From contig CANKQY010000019.1 in the NCBI GenBank assembly GCA_947485745.1, positions 1-35,908 on the forward strand: a stretch of 35,908 nt of DNA, in the 5' to 3' direction. A program made the translations under genes and the position numbers. The notes beneath the pieces were generated by a model that saw only the letters and a program-made list of their open reading frames with translations, did not search any database and was not told the origin of the DNA. This document shows, piece by piece, positions 17,397-26,040 of this stretch (position 1 is the first letter of the stretch; every line of letters begins with the position of its first letter). The stretch is from Bacteroidota bacterium (GTDB lineage Bacteria > Bacteroidota > Bacteroidia > UKL13-3).

Positions 17397-18650
17397 CTAT
17401 TTGATTTTAAATGCTTTTTTAACAGCATCAACCATGTCTAATTTTTCCCAAGTAAATAACTCAACTTTAAATGAGTGATCTTTACCATCTGGTCCTTTAA
17501 ACTTCTTGGTTACAACTTCATTTTTACGACCCATGTGCCCGTAAGCAGCGGTTTCGCTATAGATAGGATTACGTAATTTCAAACGAGTTTCGATACCATA
17601 AGGGGTCATATCGAATAATTTTTCTACCACCTTAGCAATTTGACCATCTGTCATTTTTACTTTAGCAGTACCATAAGTTTCGATGAAAATACCCATTGGA
17701 TCTTTTACGCCAATTGCATAAGATACCTGTACCAATACTTCGGTACAAACGCCAGCAGCTACTAAGTTTTTAGCAATGTGACGGGTTGCGTATGCAGCAG
17801 AACGGTCAACCTTTGAAGGATCTTTACCAGAGAAAGCACCCCCACCGTGTGCACCCTTACCGCCATAGGTATCAACAATGATTTTACGACCAGTTAAACC
17901 AGTATCGCCGTGCGGACCACCAATTACAAACTTACCTGTTGGGTTGATATGGTAGGTAATTTTATCGTTGAACAAATGGGCGAATTTTTTGTATTTGGTT
18001 TTTACGCGAGGGATTAAAATCTTAACGATATCCTCTTTGATTTTAGCCAACATTTTAGGCTCTTTATCAAAATCATCGTGCTGAGTTGAAAGCACAATAG
18101 CTTCAATGCGAACTGGGTTATTATTGTCATCATACTCTAGCGTAACCTGGCTTTTAGCATCTGGGCGTAAGTATTTAATTGCTTTGTTCTCGCGACGTAA
18201 GGCAGCAAGTTCAATTAATATTTTGTGGGCTAAATCTAAAGCCAAAGGCATGTAGTCTGCCGTTTCATTGGTAGCATAACCAAACATCATACCTTGATCG
18301 CCGGCACCTTGATCTTGCTTTTTCTTGCGATCTACGCCTTGGTTAATATCTGCAGATTGCTCATGGATTGCAGAGATGATACCACAAGAATTAGCCTCAA
18401 ACATATATTCGCTTTTGGTATAACCAATTTTGCCAATAACGCCACGCGCAATTTCTTGTACATCTAAGTATGCCTTAGATTTAACTTCACCGGCTAGCAC
18501 AACTAAACCGGTAGTAACAAGTGTTTCACAAGCCACTTTCGACTCTGGGTCAAAGGCTAGGAAATTATCAATTAATGCATCCGATATTTGATCGGCAACT
18601 TTGTCTGGGTGTCCTTCACTAACGGACTCTGACGTGAATAAATAAGCCAT
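17397..18650 (-). CDS. metK: S-adenosylmethionine synthase
   Basis: A 417-residue enzyme making S-adenosylmethionine from methionine and ATP. The start [21 protein letters not shown] is the canonical N-terminus. Also visible are the ATP-binding motif [14 protein letters not shown] (GAGDQG), the [24 protein letters not shown] segment and the P-loop-like [20 protein letters not shown]. It is slightly longer than E. coli MetK because of small lysine-rich insertions (VDRKKKQDQ). It is preceded by a roughly 160-base leader with a structured element and its own promoter, suggesting SAM feedback. It is placed near metG, both methionine-related, but the two are convergent and not an operon. Confidence 0.96.
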   Translation of the reverse strand: MAYLFTSESVSEGHPDKVADQISDALIDNFLAFDPESKVACETLVTTGLVVLAGEVKSKAYLDVQEIARGVIGKIGYTKSEYMFEANSCGIISAIHEQSADINQGVDRKKKQDQGAGDQGMMFGYATNETADYMPLALDLAHKILIELAALRRENKAIKYLRPDAKSQVTLEYDDNNNPVRIEAIVLSTQHDDFDKEPKMLAKIKEDIVKILIPRVKTKYKKFAHLFNDKITYHINPTGKFVIGGPHGDTGLTGRKIIVDTYGGKGAHGGGAFSGKDPSKVDRSAAYATRHIAKNLVAAGVCTEVLVQVSYAIGVKDPMGIFIETYGTAKVKMTDGQIAKVVEKLFDMTPYGIETRLKLRNPIYSETAAYGHMGRKNEVVTKKFKGPDGKDHSFKVELFTWEKLDMVDAVKKAFKIK

Positions 18651-18745
18651 GTTTTTTTATATGTTTTTTTAATGGTTCAAACTATATGATTAAGCAAACT
18701 TTGAGGATTCTTCGCAGATATTTGGGAACTATATTTGACAAGAAA

Positions 18746-18818
18746 GTCCGCATTGTTTTACCACCGTGGTGTTCTTCCCGGTTGGCATCCCGCAAGTGTG
18801 CGGGATTCTTAATGCACT
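18746..18818 (-). promoter_or_regulatory. Structured metK leader RNA; candidate SAM-sensing riboswitch
   Basis: Read on the minus strand, the transcript begins GUGCAUUAAGAAUC, forms a 6-bp hairpin CCCGCA/UGCGGG (18804-18789), continues AUGCCAACCGGGAAGAA, forms hairpin ACCA/UGGU (18770-18760), and closes with AAUGC (18754-18750) pairing with the first GCAUU. A closing stem, a hairpin, a GCCAACC-type junction and a second hairpin with ACGGUGG resemble the core of SAM-I/SAM-IV clan aptamers, and the gene downstream is metK. The assignment is by eye. No U-tract terminator follows, so control would be at translation or through another mechanism; 95 bases lie between the element and the start codon. 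Confidence 0.6.
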
Positions 18819-18819
18819 G

Positions 18820-18848
18820 CAAAAGTATTGGAATTTAATAAAAAACAA
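18820..18848 (-). promoter_or_regulatory. Promoter of metK
   Basis: On the minus strand, TTG (18848-18846), 18 bases, then TACTTTTG (18827-18820). Transcription would start at about 18813, at the 5' edge of the structured leader, which independently supports both calls. Confidence 0.7.
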
Positions 18849-18988
18849 AGCCTAAATAAAAAAAGGCGAGAAATATTCGGTTTTATTCTTTTAGGCAAGG
18901 GTATTTAAACCTTTTTTACCTTATTTATTCCTTAATTAAATAATTAAAAAAAAATAAAATAAAGAATATTTACTTTGTTTGTATAGTT

Positions 18989-21900
18989 ATGAAAAGTAAG
19001 ATAATATATATTGAAGATGATGAAGCTGACTTTTTGGCTCTTAAAAGAATTTTAAAACCTTTACATAATGAAATTGATTTAGTATGGATTAATACTCCAA
19101 GTTCTTTAAAGGAGTTCAAAGAAAGTGCCGAATTGCCCGATCTTATTTTGTTAGACTATCAATTTCCAGGTTCCAATGCAATAGATATTTTCCAATATTT
19201 TAAAAGCATTTCCTCGGATATAGAAATTATAATGCTAACGGCATTTCAGGAAAACACATTCAAGGATTCAATTAGGAAACTAGGAATAAACAATATTTTT
19301 AGTAAATACGAATTGGAAGAGGTATTTCAATTTATTATAAGAAATAATTTTGTAACAAATAAAACCAAAGAAATTAATCAAAAACCGAGCATATTCAAGG
19401 GATCAAAAGCCGAAGAAATTAATAACAAGGAAAGACGGCTAATGATGGGTGCATTTTTATCTATTACCGACCCTATTGTTATTTTGGATAACCACTTTAC
19501 TATTTTCTCAAAAAATCCGGCATTCGATCATTTAGCTGAAACTGAATTCCCCAATAGAGGCGAAAATTTTATTGACCTAATTTATTATGATGGTTCTAAA
19601 ATTAAAGACGTTATAACATCCACAAAATTGGGTCATAGCCAAAACACATTTATCCAAATTGAAAATAAACATGGTAGATTTTTATCTGTTGAAGTTGGCT
19701 GTTCTTTTGTGCCAAAAGATGATGGATATTATTGCCTTATATTTAAGAATCACAGTGTTTTAGAAATCAGTCAAGAGAATTTAAAAACGATAGATTATTA
19801 CCAGAAACTAATTCCAGGTTATTTTTTCAATGAATTAGCCATTAATGCTAACCCACAAATACTGCTCAATCACAATTTTCATATTCTTGGTTTGAACCCC
19901 AAAGCAATTATATTATTTAAAGGTACCATTAAAGAAGGTGAGAATTTTTTGAATAGCGTTACTCCTAAAAACGCGATTTTGATTTCGGACACGATTCAAA
20001 AATGTATTAAAGATTCAATTTCATTCCCATGTAATATAAACAACATCACATACGAATTGTATGTTAATCCTATTGAAATTAACAAGATAGATAGGATATA
20101 TTCGGTATCTTTTGTGGAATATGTCAATAACCCACAAAATGATAGCCTTATTTTTGATCCAATAAAGAATTCACAGTTACTCATTGAGAATTCTGAAAGT
20201 ATTACTTTCCAATTAAACAATAAGGGAGAGGTAATACTTTTAAGCGACAGCTATGAGAGCATAAGTGGTTTTTTAAAACAAGAAGTGTTAAACAAACCAT
20301 TTGGAATAAAGCAAGGCGCTGATATACAAGAAAAAGTAAAAAATATTTTTCTTAGACTTGCCAAGGGTGAATTAACAAAAGCTACAGGCTATTCAATTAT
20401 TCAAACAAAAGATAATATAACAAAAAATGTTCGTTATAGGGTTGAATCCATAGTAGATGTATTTGGCAATTTTATTGGCGTTAGCGGTGTTTTAACAGAT
20501 GTTACGTATGCATTTCAAACTTCAATCGCCTTAAAAAGAACAGAAGAATCATTAAAGCAAATAGTCACCAACATCAGTGAACTTATATTTGTGATTGACA
20601 ATAGAACCCGAATTAATTTTATAACCCCTAGCAGTTTACAAATAACGGGCTATACACCAGATGAATTACTCTCCAAGAGCGTTATTGATTTTATTCATCC
20701 ACATGAATACCAAAAAATAAAAAAGGCAATAAAGCAAAATGGTTCTGAAAAATATACAGAGGGAAAGTCAGAATTGATTATAATTCGGTTTAAAAAGAAA
20801 AACGGTGTTTATACGAATTTAGAAACTTCATTAAGAAAAGCAGATAGCACAATTGGAGAAAAAACAAATTATATTGGAACTTCAAGGAGTGTGGATGATA
20901 AAATTGCTAAAGATTTAAAGTTAAATGAAACAAAAAAACACCTAGAAATAATCACGCATATTCAAAAATTATATATTGAAACAAAAGATATAAGCAAGGT
21001 ATTTGAAATCTTACTTAACAGCATTTTGCAGGAAACCAGAAGTAAATTTGGGTTTATTTGCGATGTATTTTTTGATGAAAAGGAGAATCCATGTATGAGA
21101 TCCATTGCACTAATAAATATTTCTGGGGACCAAGCAAGCGGTGAGTTTTATGAAAAACAGGCCATTAAAGGTTTTGAGATAAGAAACTTAAATACCCTAT
21201 TTGGAAGAGTATTGGTGGAGAAAAAACAATATATAAATAATGATGCCTTAAACGACCCTTTTTTTGTTGAAACCCTTTCACCAGAATATCCCCCAATAAA
21301 AACATTTGTAGGCATACCAATTTTTAAAAACAACGAAATCGTATCTGTTTTAGGATTGGCTAATAATGCCAAAGGATATTCTCAAGATATGATTGAGAAA
21401 ATTCAACCTCTGTTGGGTAATATCAGAAGTATATTACAAAAAAATAAATATGAGATAGATATACTCAAAGCGCATGAAGAGCTTGCCAAAAGTGAGATCC
21501 ATTTAAAAGCCCTTTTAACCTCCATTAAGGATATTGTATTCGAAATCAATGATGAGTTAGTAATTACTAATGTTTGGGCAAAAGATTCTGGTAAATTAGC
21601 GTTACCCGAGCACCAATTTTTGAATAAAAGTTTGGCATCGTTAATTGACCCATTTCCTTTTACAGAACCAATTTATAAAATACTGTTGGAAGTAGCTAAT
21701 GATGGCATTGAAAGGTTTTTAGAATACCAACTACCAATAAATCTTGATCTGAATTGGTATAAAGCCAGAATTTTTATTTTAATAGAAAAACCCAATAGAA
21801 TATATTGTTTACAAATTAGCGACATAACAACCAGCAAAAATGCAGAAGAAAATTTGAGGAAAAATTTGCTTCACGAAAAAGAACTGACCGAATTAAAAAG

Positions 21901-22570
21901 CAGATTTATTTCACTTACCTCCCATGAATTTAGAACACCCTTAACCAGTATTAGCTCTAGTAATGAGTTAATTTCTATGCATTTAAAAAAATTAAATATT
22001 CCAATTAGTGAAAAATTGGAAAAGTACATGCAAATTATTCAATCGGAGGTAAAACACATGTCTAATTTGCTCAATGATGTTCTTGTTCTTGGAAAAATTG
22101 GTGCTAATAAGATGGATATTAATTTACACGACACCAAATTAAATGAGGCCGTTATTGAGATTATGGAAAATCTCCTGCTTAAGCATAAAATTCCAAAGAT
22201 AATTAAGATGAGTATTAAGGGAAAACCACATGAAATTAAAATGGATATTAAAGTTCTTGAACACATCTTAGAAAACATTTTCAATAATGCATTTAAATAT
22301 TCAAGAGAAGGCCCCGATCCAATTTTAGAAATTGATTTTCAAAGCAGTCAAATTATACTGGCATTGCAAGATTTTGGGATTGGAATTCCCAAATTGGACC
22401 AATCTAAATTGTTTGAACAGTTCTACAGGGCAAGTAATGTTGGAAAAATTCACGGGGTAGGTTTAGGCTTAGTTATTGTTAAAAACATGGTAGAAATGCT
22501 CAAAGGAAGTATAAGAATTGAATCTGAGGAAGGAAAGGGAACTAAGGTAGTAATTACATTTAATAAATAG
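18989..22570 (+). CDS. Hybrid sensor histidine kinase: REC, PAS repeats, GAF, PAS, HisKA, HATPase
   Basis: A 1193-residue soluble kinase with no membrane segment. An N-terminal receiver domain (IIYIEDDEADFLALKR; phosphoacceptor Asp56 in LILLDYQFPG) is followed by PAS-like regions near 150-260, 405-515 and 525-645 (LIFVIDNRTRINFITPSS), a GAF domain near 665-825 (VGIPIFKNNEIVSVLGLAN), another PAS near 840-945, HisKA with His979 in LTSHEFRTPLTS, and the ATPase boxes NIFNNAFKYS, QDFGIGIP and GVGLGLVIVKN. All kinase motifs are intact. The receiver's conserved Lys position is followed by Tyr rather than Pro (SKYE). A receiver at the N-terminus suggests it accepts phosphate or is tuned by another kinase. 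The next gene starts 8 bases later, so they form an operon. The 338-base gap upstream holds the metK leader and an AT-rich stretch with an imperfect GCCTAAA…TTTAGGC inverted repeat (18850-18896). Confidence 0.9.
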   Translation: MKSKIIYIEDDEADFLALKRILKPLHNEIDLVWINTPSSLKEFKESAELPDLILLDYQFPGSNAIDIFQYFKSISSDIEIIMLTAFQENTFKDSIRKLGINNIFSKYELEEVFQFIIRNNFVTNKTKEINQKPSIFKGSKAEEINNKERRLMMGAFLSITDPIVILDNHFTIFSKNPAFDHLAETEFPNRGENFIDLIYYDGSKIKDVITSTKLGHSQNTFIQIENKHGRFLSVEVGCSFVPKDDGYYCLIFKNHSVLEISQENLKTIDYYQKLIPGYFFNELAINANPQILLNHNFHILGLNPKAIILFKGTIKEGENFLNSVTPKNAILISDTIQKCIKDSISFPCNINNITYELYVNPIEINKIDRIYSVSFVEYVNNPQNDSLIFDPIKNSQLLIENSESITFQLNNKGEVILLSDSYESISGFLKQEVLNKPFGIKQGADIQEKVKNIFLRLAKGELTKATGYSIIQTKDNITKNVRYRVESIVDVFGNFIGVSGVLTDVTYAFQTSIALKRTEESLKQIVTNISELIFVIDNRTRINFITPSSLQITGYTPDELLSKSVIDFIHPHEYQKIKKAIKQNGSEKYTEGKSELIIIRFKKKNGVYTNLETSLRKADSTIGEKTNYIGTSRSVDDKIAKDLKLNETKKHLEIITHIQKLYIETKDISKVFEILLNSILQETRSKFGFICDVFFDEKENPCMRSIALINISGDQASGEFYEKQAIKGFEIRNLNTLFGRVLVEKKQYINNDALNDPFFVETLSPEYPPIKTFVGIPIFKNNEIVSVLGLANNAKGYSQDMIEKIQPLLGNIRSILQKNKYEIDILKAHEELAKSEIHLKALLTSIKDIVFEINDELVITNVWAKDSGKLALPEHQFLNKSLASLIDPFPFTEPIYKILLEVANDGIERFLEYQLPINLDLNWYKARIFILIEKPNRIYCLQISDITTSKNAEENLRKNLLHEKELTELKSRFISLTSHEFRTPLTSISSSNELISMHLKKLNIPISEKLEKYMQIIQSEVKHMSNLLNDVLVLGKIGANKMDINLHDTKLNEAVIEIMENLLLKHKIPKIIKMSIKGKPHEIKMDIKVLEHILENIFNNAFKYSREGPDPILEIDFQSSQIILALQDFGIGIPKLDQSKLFEQFYRASNVGKIHGVGLGLVIVKNMVEMLKGSIRIESEEGKGTKVVITFNK

Positions 22571-22578
22571 ATTTTTAA

Positions 22579-23685
22579 ATGAAAAAAATATTAGTAGTGG
22601 AGGATGAGGATGCTATAAGGGAAAATATTTCGGATGCCCTTTCTTTAAACGATTATCAGGTTTTTATCGCCGATAATGGCTTTGACGGGGTGCATTTGGC
22701 TCATGAAATAAAGCCAGATTTAATCCTTTGTGATATAATGATGCCTAAAATGGATGGTTATCAAGTGTTAAAGGCGATTAAAAGTGATGAAATAGGAGTA
22801 ATAACACCTTTTATTTTTATTTCTGCAAAAGGCAAATACGAAGACATTCGACAAGGAATGGATATGGGAGCAGATGATTACCTGATAAAGCCATTTCTGT
22901 TTCAAGATTTATTGAATATGGTATCGTCGAAATTAGAAGAGGCTGAACTAAAGCAAAAAACTTATTTTGATAAGCAGCAAGATTTAAAAGCGCAATATGG
23001 TTTGATCCAAATGCATGAACTCAATACGCCAATGAATGGCATATTAACTTCGATTTCATTGCTCAAACAAATGGAATCGCAGTTTCATTCAGTGGAGGCT
23101 TTAGAGTTATTGCAAATAATAAATATTTCGAGTAAGCGCTTGCACAGATATTTGTCGAATATCTTCTTTTACAAACAATTAAAAGATGTAAATTACACTT
23201 TTTACTCTGAAATAATTGGAGAAGCAAGTATAAAAGCTGCCATAGAAAATGTATCTAAATACTATTACAGAACCGAGGATTTGGTGTTATCAATAGAAAA
23301 TTTTTCTATTCAATTTGATAGGAAATTATTGCTGGCACTTATTATAGAATTGACAGACAATGCATTTAAATTTAGCAAGAAAAATGACCAGGTATTATTT
23401 AGTTTAACAAAAACGGCAGACACAATTCAAATAAGGATTCAACAAAGCAACAGCAACAATTTTGAAATCAATGAATTTGTTAACTCTCAACCGTTTCTAC
23501 AATTTAAGAAAGAAAAAAAGGAACAAGCTGGTATTGGATTAGGCTTAGCCATTGTTAAACTTATATCTGAGCAGTATGGAGTAAAATTAAGTTATGAAAT
23601 TGACCAAAAAAACAATGCTTTTTTTACGCTAATTATTCCTCAAGTTGGCATTTTACCATCCAAATCGCTTAAAAATATTGATTAA
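22579..23685 (+). CDS. REC-histidine kinase hybrid, 368 aa
   Basis: Receiver domain at residues 1-120 (ILVVEDEDAIREN, Asp52 in LILCDIMMPKMDG, Lys104 in YLIKPF), then a HisKA-like dimerisation helix with His146 in LIQMHELNTPMNG, and a HATPase domain (LIIELTDNAFKFSKK N-box; AGIGLGLAIVKLISE G-box). The D-box is less clear (TIQIRIQQSNSNN in place of D-x-G-x-G), so ATP binding may be altered. It is in the same operon as the large hybrid kinase and probably exchanges phosphate with it. The HELNTP motif is a known HisKA variant. The stop overlaps the start of a receiver-like fragment. Confidence 0.85.
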   Translation: MKKILVVEDEDAIRENISDALSLNDYQVFIADNGFDGVHLAHEIKPDLILCDIMMPKMDGYQVLKAIKSDEIGVITPFIFISAKGKYEDIRQGMDMGADDYLIKPFLFQDLLNMVSSKLEEAELKQKTYFDKQQDLKAQYGLIQMHELNTPMNGILTSISLLKQMESQFHSVEALELLQIINISSKRLHRYLSNIFFYKQLKDVNYTFYSEIIGEASIKAAIENVSKYYYRTEDLVLSIENFSIQFDRKLLLALIIELTDNAFKFSKKNDQVLFSLTKTADTIQIRIQQSNSNNFEINEFVNSQPFLQFKKEKKEQAGIGLGLAIVKLISEQYGVKLSYEIDQKNNAFFTLIIPQVGILPSKSLKNID

Positions 23686-23821
23686 AAGAGTATTAGTTAT
23701 TGACGACGAAAGAATGAACCTTATCTTATTCAAGATTTTGTTGATGAATTTCAACATCTCGTTAACTACTGCTCAATCTGGCAAGGAAGGCATACAATTA
23801 GTTGGTTCAAGCTGCTCTTGA
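23678..23821 (+). pseudogene. Truncated response-regulator receiver fragment
   Basis: The frame beginning TTG 23678, overlapping the preceding stop by 8 bases, reads IKRVLVIDDERMNLILFKIL then NISLTTAQSGKEGIQLV and a stop after 47 residues. This is the first third of a receiver domain: strand 1, the acidic DDE pair and helix 1 are intact, but the protein ends before the phosphoacceptor Asp. The start overlap with the upstream gene implies it was once the third gene of the operon. It was too short for the ORF track. Confidence 0.7.
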
Positions 23822-23851
23822 CATTTTTTAATTCAAGTGAATATAATTTCA

Positions 23852-23953
23852 ATGGTTAAGGCAGTGTTTAATGCTTTTATAGATTCGCATATTGCCGTCT
23901 TTAAGAAAAAACCAAATGGCGAAATATGGGCTTATTACTTATTTTTCAATTAA
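23852..23953 (+). other. Short ORF of unknown status (33 codons)
   Basis: ATG 23852 opens MVKAVFNAFIDSHIAVFKKK and ends FFN-stop at 23953, overlapping the 3' end of the convergent AraC-type regulator. It does not continue the receiver domain before it. It may be debris joined at the deletion that removed the rest of that gene, or chance. Confidence 0.12.
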
Positions 23954-24688
23954 TATTTTGTTGATATAGGAAGTAGGACTGCAAGAAAACTGCATTTTGA
24001 ATGACCTGCTGAAATATGAAATTGACCCAAAGCCTGACATTAAGGCTATTTCTTCTATGCTGTGCTTGCCTTCTTTGAGCAGCGACAAAGATTTATTAAG
24101 GCGATAATTGTGAATATATTTACAAATTGTATATCCAGTTGTTAATTTAAATTTACGATCTAAAGTGTTTACTGAAACAGAGAGTTTTTCAGCAATTATT
24201 GAAATATTTAATGATTTATTAGCATACTCATTTTCTATAATATTAGAAACTGCTATACCAAAATCTGTATAGCTTACCGGCTTATTTAATAACTTTTTGT
24301 TATTGCTTTGTTTTGAAATATAATTCAATGAATTGGCCACTATAAGCAATAATTCTTCGTTATTAAAAGGCTTCCGAATAAAATGCAATGCTCCTGCTTT
24401 TAATCCCCTAATTTTATTAAAATCATCAGTTAAACCAGTTAGAAATATAATAGGTATGTTTATGTATTGAATCATTGATTTAATTTTTTCTATAAACATA
24501 AATCCATCAATACCAGGCATCATCACATCGCTTATTATTAAATCAGGATGAATATCATCCAAATTTAGTAATGCTTCTGAAGCATTATTGAAATAATGCA
24601 CGTCATAATTTTCTGATAATAATTCTATCAATAATTCACTTAAAACTTCATTGTCTTCTATTAAAAGTATTTTTTTCTTAATATCCAT
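23939..24688 (-). CDS. Response regulator with AraC-type HTH output
   Basis: A 249-residue transcription factor. The receiver domain covers residues 1-125 (ILLIEDNEVLSELLI, Asp54 in LIISDVMMPGIDG, Thr in FLTG, Lys106 in FIRKPF). The AraC/XylS domain covers about 145-249, with both HTH elements: ISIIAEKLSVSVNTLDRKFK and IEEIALMSGFGSISYFSRSFK, then SPTSY. All phosphorylation residues are present. It is convergent with the REC-kinase operon and lies 43 bases downstream of a PID microprotein gene on the same strand, so it could be read through from the adhesin cluster. A natural hypothesis is that it is phosphorylated by the adjacent kinases and regulates this locus. Confidence 0.9.
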   Translation of the reverse strand: MDIKKKILLIEDNEVLSELLIELLSENYDVHYFNNASEALLNLDDIHPDLIISDVMMPGIDGFMFIEKIKSMIQYINIPIIFLTGLTDDFNKIRGLKAGALHFIRKPFNNEELLLIVANSLNYISKQSNNKKLLNKPVSYTDFGIAVSNIIENEYANKSLNISIIAEKLSVSVNTLDRKFKLTTGYTICKYIHNYRLNKSLSLLKEGKHSIEEIALMSGFGSISYFSRSFKMQFSCSPTSYINKILIEK

Positions 24689-24731
24689 AGATCGATAAGT
24701 AACCTTTTAAATGGTTGCTTTTAAAATTAGT

Positions 24732-24929
24732 TTATAAATCATGTTTAGTTTCAATGCTTGATTTTTTGATTTTCTTGGCACCAAATACCAAACCAGAAGC
24801 GATTAGAATTGCGATACCGCCATCTATTGGAGTATCAACCACATCGTCATCAAATTCTGGTTGAGCCATGGTGCTATTTGAAAGGCCGAAAAATAGCACA
24901 AATAATATAAATATTAATCTTTTTTCCAT
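24732..24929 (-). CDS. PID-type C-terminal sorting microprotein, copy A (65 aa)
   Basis: A signal peptide (MEKRLIFILFVLFFGLSNSTMA) is followed by a very short acidic stretch QPEFDDDVVD, then TPIDGGIAILIASGLVFGAKKIKK: a P-I-D-G-G motif, one hydrophobic helix and a basic tail. This matches what I recall as the PID-CTERM class of Bacteroidota small proteins. After signal cleavage the exported part before the helix is only about 15 residues. Function is unknown. The start lies 24 bases downstream of an orphan T9SS tail, the same order as copy C behind the intact adhesin. Confidence 0.8.
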   Translation of the reverse strand: MEKRLIFILFVLFFGLSNSTMAQPEFDDDVVDTPIDGGIAILIASGLVFGAKKIKKSSIETKHDL

Positions 24930-24953
24930 TTTTTAAATTAATGGTAGCGTTAT

Positions 24954-25252
24954 TTATTTACAAAATTTAGTCGTTTGCGTTCCTGTATCACTGGTGATGA
25001 TCATAAAATAAACACCTTTAGGTAGGTCTAAAACATTTATTTCTTTCGAAGTTCCATTATCAAAACTCAACTTATTTTCTTGCAGCGTTTGACTCAATTG
25101 GTTAACAACTGTATAAGAATAATCAGCAGAAGAAACATTATTAGTCAATGCAATTCTTACTTTTTCATTAGCAGGGTTAGGGTATACACTAAAGCTGTTT
25201 GTGTTATTTTTAGACTCTAGTATGCCGTTTGCCATCTTGGTAAAATATAACT
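24954..25252 (-). pseudogene. Orphan T9SS C-terminal sorting tail, duplicate of the adhesin 3' end
   Basis: The track ORF (93 aa from MANGILESKNNTNSFSVYP) is nearly identical to the last 93 residues of the adhesin at 26237-29251, and the match extends upstream of its ATG to 25252 (…FTKMANG), so the ATG is an internal Met of the ancestral gene. It has no signal peptide, so it could not reach the T9SS. It keeps YPNPAN, the beta-sandwich core and the terminal TTKFCK. The differences between copies are mostly conservative, so the duplication is recent or the copies recombine. It could still serve as a recombination donor. Confidence 0.85.
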
Positions 25253-25661
25253 TCCTATATATTCATTTATTTTCTCAATTTTGAGTGAAGGAAGGTTTAA
25301 ATTATTTTATTATAATCTCGAAATGCTGCAAGCTGAACATAATGGCTAGTGAATTGGATATAATACCCAATTAATTGATCAAATCAATTACATAATTTTA
25401 CGAAACTTTTTTATAAAAATATTTGAATAAACCGTTTTTTGGTTTAGTACCACCCAAACAAAAACGATGGGCCTATTTACACGAACCAAAAATACGAATA
25501 TCCCATTATTGCACCACTATTAACAGGTATTAAAACGCAAGATAGCGTGTATGTTATGGCTGACGTTAAACGCTACGCCATTAAAATCATCGAAAGCATT
25601 ACAATATACTTGTGCCTGAGCCTTTTTTAACTAGGCAAAGTTTTGGATGAGTATGAAATAC
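25253..25661. other. 409-base gap with a probable coding relic (25448-25630, plus strand)
   Basis: No intact gene is visible. On the plus strand the frame 25448-25630 reads YHPNKNDGPIYTNQKYEYPI then IAPLLTGIKTQDSVYVMADV and stops, without a plausible start. Codon usage and composition look protein-like, and a neighbouring frame (FGLVPPKQKRWAYLHEP) just upstream suggests a frameshifted remnant. I do not recognise the family. The rest is AT-rich, with a short TAATTGAT/ATCAATTA inverted repeat near 25375. The relic points against the surrounding adhesin-PID genes, so it probably arrived with the rearrangement that split the repeat units. Confidence 0.35.
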
Positions 25662-25865
25662 TTATAAAGTATTTTTAGTTTCAGTTTCAGTACTTGATTT
25701 TTTGATTTTCTTGGCACCAAAAATCAAACCAGAAGCAATAAGAATTGCGATACCTCCATCTATTGGGGTATCAGTCACCTCGTCATCAAAACCTGGCTGA
25801 GCCATAGTACTATTTGACAAACCGAAAAATAGCACAAATAATATATATAGTAATTTCTTTTTCAT
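25662..25865 (-). CDS. PID-type C-terminal sorting microprotein, copy B (67 aa)
   Basis: It has the same layout as copy A: signal peptide (MKKKLLYILFVLFFGLSNST), acidic stub QPGFDDEVTD, then the TPIDGGIAILIASGLIFG helix and a lysine-rich tail (AKKIKKSSTETETKN). It differs from copy A in the stub (PGFDDEV against PEFDDDV) while the membrane part is nearly unchanged. A decayed T9SS tail lies directly upstream, so its original partner is gone and its promoter is unclear. Confidence 0.8.
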   Translation of the reverse strand: MKKKLLYILFVLFFGLSNSTMAQPGFDDEVTDTPIDGGIAILIASGLIFGAKKIKKSSTETETKNTL

Positions 25866-25883
25866 TTTTTTAATTAGTGATGA

Positions 25884-25970
25884 CGTTATTTATTTATAAA
25901 ATTTAATTTTTGGCGTTCTACATTAGTTAGCGAAAGTAATAAAATAAAGACTTTTAGGCAAATATATTTA
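25884..25970 (-). pseudogene. Decayed T9SS tail fragment
   Basis: The bases from GTTATTTATTTATAAAATTT to CTTTTAGGCA align with the adhesin 3' end (stop codon, FCK terminus and the PKGVYF region) but carry many substitutions and a broken frame. It sits upstream of copy B in the position where the other two units have a tail, completing the pattern of three modules. Too short and divergent to encode anything. Confidence 0.6.
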
Positions 25971-26040
25971 AAATTGTCATCAGCTTATTAGTTAACATAT
26001 AGACAATGTGTGTTTTATAAACTATTTTTAGTTCAGTACT

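Noticed and set aside
18651-18830. SAM-II or classical S-box riboswitch upstream of metK
   Set aside because: The SAM-II pseudoknot pattern and the full S-box consensus are not visible; only a partial resemblance to the SAM-I/IV core was kept.
24954-25235. 93-aa ORF as an independent gene
   Set aside because: It has no signal peptide, its ATG is an internal Met of the adhesin, and homology continues upstream of the ATG to 25252; it is a duplicated 3' fragment.
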